Assembly: GCA_034509925.1 (NCBI GenBank)
Contig: CM067528.1
Span: 4,395,001 to 4,459,000, forward strand
Reading direction: 5' to 3'
Length of the DNA: 64,000 nucleotides
Origin: Hirudinaria manillensis
Taxonomy: Eukaryota; Annelida; Clitellata; Hirudinida; Hirudinidae
Positions 36,949-48,750 of the stretch are shown here, piece after piece. How positions within the stretch are numbered: the stretch's first letter is position 1; every line of letters starts with the position of its first letter. The notes under the pieces are model-generated. The model searched no databases and was not told where the DNA came from. It saw nothing but the letters and a program-made list of their open reading frames with translations. Position numbers and translations under genes: made by a program.

Positions 36949-39900
36949 ATGCCATTTGATGCACTTAACACTTCACAAATCAGACAGCAGTCAAAATGTG
37001 ACGAATCACTCAAATGTGTCTCTAAGGAAGCCATAGAGGCCGAAGCCATTACATCTTTTCAAAAATTTCTCAGATTGCAGAAGGACGGTTTTTATGCCGA
37101 AGCAGAAGAAGCTTATCTGCAATTGCTTGAAGGGCCGTTTCTGGCTTCTGAGGTAGGTTTGATGGAGTTTTTTATTTAAAGCAAAAATCTGAGTTCAGTC
37201 ATTCTTCAGAATGACAGTAAGTTGAAGAATAATACAGCAAGAACATCAACTAAAGTGCTGAAATATTGTGTGCTAAAGAACCTTGGAATTATATGTGAAA
37301 AGTCTTCCAGGCCATCACAAGCATTAGATTATTACCTCATGGTACGTTCGTTATTTTTCCCAAACACTTCAATCAATAGTACACAATGAATAAATAAGAA
37401 TGGAATGTTAATATTTGTACCTCCAGTTTGAATCATTAAACATTTAAAAACTTGTTGTTTATATAGAAATTGCCAAATTCATATGTGAACTTTTTGTAGG
37501 CTGCCCATGTTGATGATAGTGATGTGACCTTATGGTCTATGATTGGCAAGCTAGCAGAAAGTTCCTCCAATGCTTCTTTGGCAAGCTATTGTTACAAGAT
37601 GGTGATTTTCATAAATTTTACATATTCCTATTTACATGGATTATTTTTGAATTTGCATGGAAATTTTTGTGGCTTTATTTATTCAGACACAGAAGCTTTG
37701 TGTGGACTTTACACCGTCAGTTATAAGAAACATGTACATTTTGTATGCAAATGGAAATTATGGGGGTTTGTTATTTGTATTTTTATAAAACTCATTTTTG
37801 TTATGTGATTGTATCTTGTTGAATACAGAATGTCTCGAAATGGTTTCTGACATGCTCAGAAAAGATAAAAATTTCTTTGGAGCTTTATCTATTTTAAGAT
37901 TGATTTTTAAATTCAATCCAAGCCTAAGAGAAGAAGTAATACATATAGCAAAGGATTGGTAGGTCTCAATGAAACTAAGTTTATTAATAGTTAAATTAAT
38001 TTATAAATTTATTATTTCCACCTCAGCAAGATTAACTTGAGAACCTCAGGAATATTTGAAGATGAATTATTACGAGTAGGTTCATTTTGTTATGGCTATG
38101 TTCTCGATTGATCATTAACTTAATTTTTACAGATCATGAAAGATATAGATAAATTGAAGACACAATTTTCAAATAGAAATCAGCCAGTTTATTGTAATAA
38201 ATTAAATACAGACTCAAAGATTTCATCGTTGAGGTTTTTCTAACTTTCATAACCTAATTTAGTGAGCCTTTATTACCGGATGTTTGTGATTAATCTGACA
38301 ACATATGTTTGTACAGATGGTTGGATTTAGGGAGGTATCTCTTGCAAGTTTGTAACTCAACATCGTGCGGAGGCTCAAACGTAAAAACAATTTATTTATC
38401 ATTTAAATATAAACCATTCACTGGTTGCAAGCATTATCATTAATTCTCTTTTCTAAGCAGAATCTGGTTTATGAGATTGATATGGAAGGTTCCTTGCAAC
38501 TGGATGCTGATTTGGAAAAGTCTTCTAGGCCAATTTCTGTTCCTACAGACTGTGAACTTTTCAAAGAAGTGCCAATTCATGATGTATCTCTAAATTATGA
38601 AGATGCACATGATGATGCTACTTATAAAGTATTATCTGATGATTGTAAAAAGTCCAACATAACAGAGAATTCTAAGGATGATAAAGAGCAGGAGATTTGT
38701 GCAATGCTTGATGCCATGTCCGCACAAAGTGAAAAGAAAAAAGGCAAGAAAAGAAAGTTATCATTGTTGAATTTTTATGATGAGCCAGAATATAAAAGAA
38801 GATCTTCTAGAGTAAAGAATCCAGTCAGATCAAAAACATCTGAAATGTTAGAGTCTTCAGGTACTATAAAGACCCTTCTTCCAAATTGCTTTCTTAATTT
38901 TGAATCTGAAGAAATTCAAGACATCATTGAATGTTCAGAAGATAAGAATATTGTTGACTCGCACGCTTGGACTTCCAAATCTAGGGAAGGCTTCATGAAT
39001 TTGGAAGAGGAAAAGGTGCTGAAGTTTATAAAGCACTACTCATGTAGTTATACATTGATTGAAATTGTGCACAGTTATCTCTTAGAAATGCAAGGGGAGT
39101 TTCATCTGAGATGGAATGAAGAACTGAAGGAGGTATTCAAGGAATGCTTTAAGATATTGAGGAATAATTCTGAGGTCGATTTTCATTCGTTTGGCAACTT
39201 TGAGGATGCCGAAAAGTTGAGCAAGATCTGCCTGGTTTATGTTGAATTAAAATTGGATGAAATTTTGAAAACCAACCTCGGTGAAAGCAAAATGTATGCA
39301 AAGTCACAGCAATTGAGCAAGGTGCATGATTCTTCTCAGCTCACAATGGTAAAGAATCAGAATAATGGCCCAGATTCTACAGGAGATTTTGAGCTACAAC
39401 TTGAAGTTCAATATCTGGAAAGTGCTATAAGAGAGAACTTGAATGGAGAATTGGCCATCAGGGCCTGTTGGGTTCTTGCAAAGATTTACAGGTTTCTCAA
39501 TATGCTCGATGAATCACTATTTTATTTTAGTATGACTACGGAATATTTAAAATCATCTGGCATGGAAGCAATAGAACTTCCAAATTGTAAATTTAGTGGA
39601 GTTATATCTGAGAACCATATCAATGAGGTAATTAATCATGTGGAAAGGAGTTGTTCTATAGAAGGTGTGCAAAAAATATTTGATAGGGGAGAGTATAGAA
39701 ATGTGGTTGAACTTTTAGAGGATGCCTCACTTCAAAATGACAACCTACAGGTGGATGAAAAGAGGCAACAAACTCTGTTGCTGATGGAATCTTACGCAGC
39801 TCTCGGTGACTTTGAAAACTGTTTCATGTGGATAGAAAAAGCTTTCAATGCTGCAGTGAAACTTATCTGTCAATCTAAAGATGGGAGCACTATGCCAATT

Positions 39901-42900
39901 GATGTTATCAAAAAATGCCTCAACCATTTGGAAGTATGCATAGCACAGCTTGGAGAGAGGGTGAAACATCAGAAAACCTTAAAACGTTTCACAGTCAATT
40001 TGGCTTCAATTCTAGAGATAATTTTTGAAGATCAATCCTTCAAGCATATTAAAGAATTTGAAAACCATGTTGTTTTAATGTGGATCGTTTTGTACCAAAT
40101 GGTTAAATGGCAAGACGGTGATGAAAATGCAGGGGAAGATGTTCCCCATCACCTGAGAATCTTAATAAGCGGACACGATCATCTCGGACGGAAAGCTTGG
40201 TGCTCGCTGAATGATGGCCAGTTCCTCAAGTTTATTGTGAATGAGTTAAAAGATGAACTGGATGCGCCTAGTAGCGAAGGCTTTCATGATGACATAATCG
40301 GTGCACTCGAACAGACCTTCCACTGCCTCTATGGTCATCCGTCCAAAAAGTCGAGGGGTCGCTATTTGGAGGACCATTCGTCTCGTAAGCTTCCTTTGGA
40401 TTGGTATGGAGGACAATTCTTATACAAACTCTTCAGACCGGAGAGTCTCCCAGAATATGACAGCTATAAAACGAGCGCCATATCTTCTGAATGTGCAACG
40501 CTTTTGTTAAAACTAAAGAAACTCGCCCCAAAGATCAGTAATTTTGATGAACTCATGAAAAACATAGAATTCTATTTGAGCGGCAGTTCCGATCAAGTTC
40601 CAATTACGCCTGAAGGCATCGATCCCCTTGTGGAAGAGATCTTTTACCTGCTTGCAGATTTTTACTTCAAGAATGGAGAGACCAAGAAAGCCATGAAGTA
40701 CTATATCAGGGATCTTAGCTTATGTCCAACCAGGCTTGACTCCTGGGCTGCTCTTGCACTCATTCATTCAAGTTTCCTAACAGACTTACTCTCTGAGGTA
40801 AAACATTTTGGAGTATATAAAATTCTAATTTGATGCCAACAATTGATTCTAATTTAATTTGATGCCAATATGAATGTAATAATTAAACAACTGACCAAAA
40901 AAAAACAAGTCTGGGTATTATTAATTAAATTATTTCTTAAATTGTACAGCATGATATAACACCAGACATTGACATAAGCCTGCACATGAAGCCAGGTCTC
41001 AGAAGCTTCGAAAGAGCTCTTGGCATTGACGAAACGTGCAGCAAGCTGTGGATTGAATATGGAAGTTTCACTTACGTTCTTCAATCTCACTTTTCCTATC
41101 TTGCCCAAAAAGGTTTAATGAAAGATTCCGAAAGGGACGAGATGCTACGCCTGAGCGGTCGGTGTTTCGAGTCCGCTCGCATCAACGACAACGGATCCGG
41201 AGAGGAATGGCTCGAGCATTACATGCTCGGGAAGGTGGCAGAGAAGTCCGACGAAAAACCTGAAGTGTTTCTACAATACTACCTTAAAGCCTCTGAATAT
41301 CTCCATTTAGAGAAAGCTAAATATCCACGAAGAAGTTTCTCCTACTACAACCCACCTCATCTTGCGGTGGAATCTCTCGAAATGTTTTACCGAATGCATG
41401 CAAGCACGATGAAGTATTTGATCAAATACGAGTCTCAACTCGATGCGATATCGTTCGCCGTTTTTGAGAAATATTTGAAGTTATCGGCCGAGAGTCCCCT
41501 CGTACAGGGTACGGAACTCCAAGATAAAAAGAAAGCTGAACTAGTGGAAGATAATTATAAACACAAATCAAATGAAGCCATAGTGCAAGATGAGGGTGGA
41601 GATATAGTACAACATGTCATGCAATTTATTTTTGATGATCCACAAAATACCGTTGCAAACTCTTCCAGGGATGAAGGAAGCAAACCGACTGCTGAAATTC
41701 TTGAGTCGAACCCAGCAAATAGAGAAGCAATGAAAGAAATGGTGTCAAATGACTCTGGTCAAAATGCAAAAGTGATCACTGATGAGACTTGTGTTCAGAA
41801 TTATCCAAATAATCAGGTGCACTCAACTGCGAACAGTATAGGTAGCACTTGTTCCAATAATTTGGATGAACAACATGAGAAGGGGCAAGTGCAAGACATT
41901 GGGATTGATACAAAAGATCACAACCAATTCTCTTACGCAACTGAAGGACAGCCTTCTACAGATGCCAAGACAACATCCAATTCGGAGCGATTCTCTAGCC
42001 TCCTCAACATTTGCATTCGAGCCTTTTCTTTTATTTTGTCCAGATACCCTTGGCATTTTAAATCTACCTACAGACTTGCTTATCTGTTCTTTTACTGCAA
42101 AAAATTGAGGGTAAGTATTATGTGCCATTACTAAGAGAGTCTAACTTTTTTCTTTGTCTTTGCCATTACTATTTGTTATGTGACTGTTTTATTTCTAGAA
42201 CTTGGAAGCGTGCAGAGCCCTCTTGGTAGGACACAACTTTGCTCCTATTAGTGGCGGTTTCAAATGTAACGGGTTGTTCTACGAGAGGAAGCCGGCAAAC
42301 CTTTTCAATGTGCGTTGAATTTTGCTATGAAAATGTGATAGTAATTAATAATTAATTAGTAATATGTAGTAATTAAATGGGAATAATGAGATGTTTGTAT
42401 AACTAAAAACCCAGCAAAAAAGATTAGATAGTAGAAACTATTTCTGTTTAATCTCAGGGTCTGTGGAGGCTCCCGTCCACCGAGTTGGATCGTTGTGGTT
42501 CGTTCTCTTCGCACTTGAGTCGATCTGTTAGACTGCTGTGCAACTTATGCAAGACTCTGCAGGATCCTAGGATGCTGTTCTTTCTCCATCAACAGCTCGC
42601 CAGGTGTCCGGAGAATGCTGCCAAGTAAGGGCTTCGCGCATTTTGCCTACTAATTTACAATTTAACGAGACCGTAAACGTCTGTTTTAGGAAGTATTTAC
42701 GAGACTATGACAGGGAAGCACTTTCAAGACAAGCCTTTGAAGATTGTTGTGCAGTGTTGAGCCATCAATTGGAGACCTTACAAAGATCTTCAGAATCTAA
42801 GACTTTGTCACCTCAAGAACTCCTCATGAGAATATTTAACATCAGGCAGCAATGTTTTAAAATGAGTGCTAAGCACTTGGATTCCATGATGCTTCAAGCC

Positions 42901-43956
42901 TATGTCATCCTCTTTCCTCAGAAGGTGCATTGATTAATTACTTATTTTAGTCTGCTAGGCACAACGATTTGCTTAATCAATATAATGGTATTGTTAATGC
43001 TAAACATAATGGCATAATAATTTGATCATATTCCATGAATCGATATATTTATAAATGTATATATAATGTATTTATAAATGCATTTCTACTTCAGCTTGAG
43101 CATTGCCCGACTTTGGATGAAGTGAAAAGGTTCTGCATTCAGCAACAAAATCCAAGAATATACAATGCAAGTATCCATCACTCTACTTAATGATTTACAC
43201 CTGCTTCAATAACCATTCATTTTTCCCTCTAGGTGCCACATGTTAGTGCAGTTCATCAAACCTTAGCCAATCCTGAATCAATGAGGAACATGGGGAATAA
43301 CCAAGTAATATTTTAAAACAATTTTATGATTTCCTCTCGAATAAATTATACGATATTCAACAAGATATCCTATGATTAATGTTTTCTTGTACTTCACGAA
43401 TGGACGGAAATTGATGTTTTGTCTTTTTGATTACATAATTAAAAATGAATACTTTCAGAACTGGAATCAGAGAGTCCAACAGGCCATTATGCCAGCTCAG
43501 ACTAGTTTCAATGCTCAACAGGAAGGGTCCGTTGTACCAAATAGGTTGACCGACGGTGGAAAGATAAACGCTATCGTGAGCGAAGACGTGGAAATCATCG
43601 AGGAGCCAGAAGTTCTGGTCACGACAAGTGGCATCCATCCTCCCGACAAGCAGGTCTCGCACCCTGCCACCGGCCACGTCGCGTCGGTGCATTCGAAAAG
43701 CTTAACCTCGCAAGCGGCCGTGCCGAGACAAGGGGTCAAGAACCCCGGCGTCGATCGAGTCGCTTTTCAACGCGGCAAGGAACACATCACCTCCGGTCTT
43801 CCGGTGCAACTCAAACTCGCTCCCGAAATGTTGTCCGACAATCCTCGACTCGTGAGGTCGATTCCAGCTCAACAGAGATCTCCTCGAAGCAGCCAGAAGT
43901 TGACTTTTAATCATCCCGCCGACGAAGTGATCGTTCTTTCGGAAGATTCTGAGTGA
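36949..43956 (+). CDS. CABIN1: Calcineurin-binding protein cabin-1 homologue, 1837 aa
   Basis: Sixteen exons: 36949-37152, 37210-37341, 37500-37601, 37687-37765, 37829-37958, 38027-38075, 38133-38233, 38317-38380, 38461-40797, 40950-42110, 42199-42309, 42458-42624, 42690-42924, 43095-43166, 43233-43304 and 43459-43956. TPR-like helical repeats fill the N-terminal third and recur later (AIRACWVLAKIYRFLNMLDE; ADFYFKNGETKKAMKYYI). A basic patch reads KRKLSLLNFYDEPEYKRRSS. Strong family blocks are GRKAWCSLNDGQFLKF, CLYGHPSKKSRGRYLEDHSS, LPEYDSYKTS, EEWLEHYMLGKVAEKS and YLRDYDREALSRQAF. Cabin-1/Hir3-type proteins scaffold the HIRA complex that deposits histone H3.3; in vertebrates they also repress calcineurin-MEF2 signalling. 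The protein is shorter than human (2220 aa). Exon 14 needs a GC donor (AAT|GCAAGT at 43167). The GC-rich last exon is atypical. Confidence 0.93.
43382..43428 (+). repeat. 47-bp direct repeat, copy 1, in the last CABIN1 intron
   Basis: Identical to 43965-44011. It begins TTTTCTTGTACTTCACGAAT and ends TTTTGTCTTTTT. It lies 30 nt upstream of the acceptor of the terminal exon. Confidence 0.93.
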
Positions 43957-43964
43957 ATGCATTT

Positions 43965-44011
43965 TTTTCTTGTACTTCACGAATGGACGGAAATTGATGT
44001 TTTGTCTTTTT
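43965..44011 (+). repeat. 47-bp direct repeat, copy 2, in the CABIN1 3' UTR
   Basis: An exact second copy begins nine bases after the CABIN1 stop codon. The two copies bracket the whole terminal exon (43459-43956). Confidence 0.93.
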
Positions 44012-44053
44012 CTTTTTGATGCATGACACTGATATACATATTTATTTGAATGA

Positions 44054-44059
44054 AATAAA
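44054..44059 (+). terminator. CABIN1 poly(A) signal AATAAA
   Basis: Perfect hexamer about 100 nt after the CABIN1 stop. Nearby TTTATT at 44041-44046 gives AATAAA on the other strand, about 280 nt after the sHSP stop, so the convergent 3' ends may overlap. Confidence 0.5.
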
Positions 44060-44235
44060 TTCACATCGTTTCTTGAAAGTAAGTTCAGAGAGGTGCAAAT
44101 AATGAAACACCGAAACCTTCCGCCCAGGAAAGGAAAACGGAAGAACCACATTAGAAATGACTAGATCCACGATTGACTAAGCGAGCGTTGATGTACTACG
44201 TTCAAGTGCGCGAGACACGATCAGCAAACACCGCG

Positions 44236-44250
44236 AGAAGATTCGGGAGT
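44236..44250. promoter_or_regulatory. Heat-shock-element-like triplet near the sHSP 3' end
   Basis: AGAAGATTCGGGAGT reads as nGAAn-nTTCn-nGAGn: three contiguous alternating HSF pentamers, the last imperfect. It lies downstream of the sHSP coding region rather than upstream, so it may be fortuitous or a distal element. Confidence 0.25.
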
Positions 44251-44323
44251 TCAAGTTAGTTCTCGGCGAATTGGCATGCGGTAATTTCGCATCTCAGGCG
44301 AGCTAATCTAGCGAGCTTTGAAG

Positions 44324-46053
44324 TTATTTTGAGAACTCCAGCGTGATGGTTGGCTGCTTGGTGGAGCCCGGCTTCCCAGAATAAACCCCCTGCGAATAGG
44401 AAGAGAGGGGCGCTTCGAGGATGAGTCTGCCTTCAGCAGTCAGGCTGGCAGTGACCAGGTTTGGATCTACGGCTTCGGGAAGATCAAATTCCCGATTGAA
44501 TTCCTTGCAACTGGTTCTTCCAGGCGTCTTTTCCTCGTGTTTTGCATGGACGGTCAGTTTCCTGTCCACAGTTTTAACCGTCAAATCTTGTGGTACGAAT
44601 TCGTTCCCTATGTCGATGGCTATGCGGAATATCTGCAATAAAATGATAAAATAATTACACCCGCGGTGTTATTTGATTGTAATTTTATTTGATCTTGCTC
44701 CTTTGATTCATGATCCTGCTTCTAACCTTGCTCCCGTCTTGTTCGCTGAAGTAGGATCCTTGGTCGAAACTAGTCGGTCCCGTGAAGTTCGAGGTGGAAA
44801 ATACAACAGGATGGTTGGTAGTTCTGGAGGTGCTTTGGCCAGAAGTCTGCTTTGCGGTATTGTAGTCAGGAATAGAAACCTAAGATATTGAAAGTGGTAA
44901 TTAAACGCTTGTTTATTTACTCTTGTTTTGCTAAAATGGTGTGCGACTGCCTTTCCAAGTTCAGGTTAATGCGCACAATTTGAGCAGCAAAGCAGTAGCC
45001 ATAAGATCAAGTGCTATTTACAAAATACGAAATAACTCTCCTCCATTTTCATTCCCTGAATTTCAATCTAAAAATAAATGTTTTCTGTCAACTGACCGGC
45101 GCTTCGACCTGGAGGATTCCATCTTTACTAAGTGTGCTTTGCAGCTGAAGAGGGTCAACATTGGATGGAATGTCCACTTGCCTACTGAATTCTCTGCTCA
45201 CTGTTTTATCATCGCCTGCTGGCCACGCAAGAACAAGACTTGATGAAATCAAAAAGAGTTGCGTGAAAAAGTTTTAAGAGTTTAAACTAACTTTTCTCTT
45301 CGTGTTTCGCTTGGACAATCAGTTTGTTGTCCTGAGTTTTGACGCTGATTTCTTCAGGACTGAACTGACTCACGTCGAAACTGACTCTGAAAACTTTCGT
45401 ACCATCCTTGACATCGTAGAACATTCCCTGAAGATCCATCTTCTCCAAAAGATTTTCAGTAGCCACACCGCCTAAATATCGAAGGAACGTTTAGTGTTCG
45501 AACAAAAGCGGTCTCAGTTTAACCGGCGAAACTCATTCCTGGATGCGCGTTTGTTGTGGAAGGAAACATGAAAATGCGGCCAAGTGAAGCGTAAAGTTCG
45601 AATAACAGCCTCTGAAGAGCTGTGCACCTGTTCAATCCGAGTAACGTGAGGATGACTAGGACTGCTCAGACGATCAAACTCAGACAGTCAAGGATTACTC
45701 GAATTATATCGACGTATTATTTACACTCGTTGCCATGGAAACGCCTCGATAAGATCGAAATCGATCTAATTAATATCTAAATAAAATTTTAATTCTGAAA
45801 AATTTTTGTTAAAGAGACAATTACATTGGAACTGCTTACCTCCTGTCATGTCATCGGGCTTCAGCCTAAAGAAGTCCTTCCTCAATTTGGTGACGTCATC
45901 ATCCCACTCCTTCCTTCTTCTCTCCATTCTGTCGTTCATCTCCCTCCAAATGTCCTTCTGTCTCTCTGCGTAGCTCTGCTGGTCCCGCTTGACGGGGACG
46001 AATATTTCACTTTTGAACCTCGCTTCCTGTTCTTGTCTCTGATGACTAGACAT
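44324..46053 (-). CDS. Small heat-shock protein with two alpha-crystallin domains (p40-like), 324 aa
   Basis: Five exons (complement): 45840-46053, 45292-45471, 45097-45215, 44727-44879 and 44324-44632. The N-terminal segment (VPVKRDQQSYAERQKDIW, RRKEWDDDVTKLRKDFFRL) is the conserved leader seen in p40 or 'major egg antigen' sHSPs. Alpha-crystallin domain 1 covers about 98-171 (FSPEEISVKTQDNKLIVQAK, KDGILQVEAP). A Ser/Thr-rich linker follows, then domain 2 at about 223-305 (FVPQDLTVKTVDRKLTVHAK, AEGRLILEAPL). Such proteins are ATP-independent holdases that bind unfolding clients. Two tandem domains are known in flatworm p40; I believe similar proteins occur in other invertebrates. An acceptor at about 46078 implies an upstream non-coding exon. 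It is convergent with CABIN1. Confidence 0.9.
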
Positions 46054-46550
46054 TTCTCTCCAGGTGGTAACTTCCCTGCAAAGACTTCATTTTGAATTTC
46101 ACTTTATATTATTGAAATGATATTTTTGAAACAAGACTCTAAACTTTATTTAGTATTATTAAGCTTTAAAGTATGTTCATTTCTTCCGACATTTTAAGTG
46201 TTTTAATGAACGAAACGATGAATTAAACTTTTAAGACGAACGATTAAATTATTTGGAAATCATCCAGATGAACCAGGTGTGCAAAGATGGAGCCCGCCTG
46301 AGCCATTTTTAGTAACATCTTGCAACGTGCACGCGTCGGTGCGAAGCAGAAGGATCGCAATCAAGGCAGCAACAAGTGAATGTTGAAATGAAAATGATGA
46401 TCACAAATCAGGATCTGTTGACATTGACATTGCATCACTTGACATCACACGATATCGTCTCGAATGCGTCATCAGCTCCATCGCCTCCTCGCAGCAGACG
46501 GCGTTAAGTTTGTTAAGAAATTTGTTTAAATGATTCTATTTGCTGCAACT

Positions 46551-46560
46551 CAATCAATCT

Positions 46561-46624
<64 letters not shown>
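46551..46624. repeat. (ATCA)n microsatellite, about 74 bp
   Basis: About 18 nearly perfect tetranucleotide units, with one interruption (ATCTATCA) near 46558. Confidence 0.97.
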
Positions 46625-47335
46625 GGTTGTGCATTTATTTCTTAAGCAAATTGAGACGAGACCCCTGCGATCAATTTGAAAATAAAATTTAAAAAAAAAA
46701 AGAAGACGAATGAACGAATGAATGAATGAAATGCTACTCACCACCAAGCCAATCCGTTCATAACACTCGAACTTCGCCTCTATTTCTACATGGGTGATAA
46801 TAAGGCCAATCATCGAAATGCGAGAGTTTGTTTGTAAAAATCGAATTCTCTTTTAAACGCACGAAATGAACAAACAAAGAAACCAGGGACGGGTCTGCTC
46901 GTTGTACGCAACAGGGCCGTGCACGACACCAGCTTGTACGTGGCGCGGCTAGGGTCGACGACGAGGATGAAGAGGAAGACGATGGCTATGATAACTATGG
47001 CTACGACGACGACGACGACGGTACTGGGAAATGGATGGTACAGCGAGGGATGTGGTGCTGATACTGATCTTTAACCATATTGACCATGTCTAGGTGCAGT
47101 CGTCATGGTCCACTTAAACGTTGTACAAACAGACAATTTCCCCTTGGATCACCAAAAGATTGGAAAACATCTCCATGGAAACCAGACCCGCTGAAGGAAA
47201 TACTTGGCTGGAGAACTTGGAGAGATTTTTTTAAATAAATAAAATAATAAAATAATCCAGACCAACGTCTGGAAATAAAATCAAATAGCAAAATTGCACT
47301 AGAACACGAGTGCTCTAAAATCACAAGACCTTTTT

Positions 47336-47506
<171 letters not shown>

Positions 47507-47650
47507 GCAATAATAATTGTGGTGCACCTCAGCGAGGGTGTCGATAGCATATCCACGCATCCACCATTGCTCCATCCAATACAGGAAAAATATGATGCAC
47601 TTAATGTCATAATATAAAAATAATGTCCAATGATCACAATCTAACAACAG

Positions 47651-47720
47651 CCATCATCTGATGATGACGAAGATGGTGACGATGACGACGGCGATAATGA
47701 TGATGATGATGATGATGACG
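47651..47720. repeat. (GAT/GAC)n imperfect triplet repeat
   Basis: An imperfect run of GAT, GAC and GGT triplets. Similar ATC/GTC-rich tracts recur at 47803-47840 and 48206-48240, so this and its complement flank the minisatellite. Confidence 0.85.
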
Positions 47721-47946
47721 TAGGTGATGTAAACCATTCTAGAATATTTCACAAGTACATGCATTTACTGTCTCAAATCATCCCCTTCAACGTGATGAAT
47801 AATATAATCATCATCATCGCCGTCATCATCATCATCATTAATGGCGGATCTAGGGAGGGCCGTATGAGCCCCACTGGGTTCCAAAAGAACCAAAATTTTA
47901 AGATTAGCGATCGGATGAGGGGTCGATTCGATGTTTTGAAGTTCAA

Positions 47947-48154
47947 TATTTTCATACATTTTGAATTTAACACTTTTATCCAATTTAAATACGATATTTT
48001 CACACATTTTGAATTTAACACTTTTATCCAATTTAAATACGATATTTTCATACATTTTGAATTTAACACTTTTATCCAATTTAAATACGATATTTTCATA
48101 CATTTTGAATTTAACACTTTTATCCAATTTAAATACGATATTTTCATACATTTT
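47947..48154. repeat. 48-bp minisatellite, about 4.3 copies
   Basis: Four nearly identical 48-bp units starting ATTTTCATACATTTTGAATT, with a single T/C difference in one copy, plus a partial fifth. Because 48 is divisible by three, frames stay open on both strands: plus IFIHFEFNTFIQFKYD repeats, minus MYENIVFKLDKSVKFK repeats. It lies between two GAT/ATC-type tracts. Confidence 0.95.
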
Positions 48155-48687
48155 CAAAATTTTGTCCTCCTTCCCCCTCCCAAAGTGTTCCAGATCCGCC
48201 ACTCGTCATAACCATCATCGTCGTCATCATCATCATCATTAAAGTTCCTCTGCATGTCAGCATGTTGACTTCAACAACATTTGTACGATGACGCCTGCTT
48301 TCGGGACACGTCGTGATGAGAAAAATCAACGCGAATATTTACAGCGAATAGTTTTTATAACAATTTATAACATTTATATATTTTTTTATATAAAATTTAT
48401 AACAATATTATGCATTTATTTAATAAATAATTAAAATCTAATTCTAAAAATTAGGACGAGTTGGAATAAAACGGAACCAAAAAAATAGCTGAACATTTCC
48501 CTTCAAACTATTTCCTTGTATGCTCTCGGAAGTTCCAGAAAGGCCATAATTCGATTAATTACATCTGAATTAATTACAGTTGGAATCCTTTGATGGCGGA
48601 TCGAATCCTATTCCTTCACAGTTTTCTCCGTAGGCCCTTATTTCATTTTATATAACATTTACAAAATTGAGGCATTCCTTTGATCCA

Positions 48688-48688
<1 letters not shown>

Positions 48689-48750
<62 letters not shown>
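48689..48750. repeat. (ATT)n microsatellite, about 62 bp
   Basis: About 20 perfect triplets, the complement of the AAT array 1.2 kb to the left. Confidence 0.97.

Noticed and set aside
47765..48202. Overlapping 120-150 codon frames on both strands with repeated 16-residue units
   Set aside because: The 48-bp minisatellite keeps all frames open by its length; no start context, splice sites or non-repeat domain.
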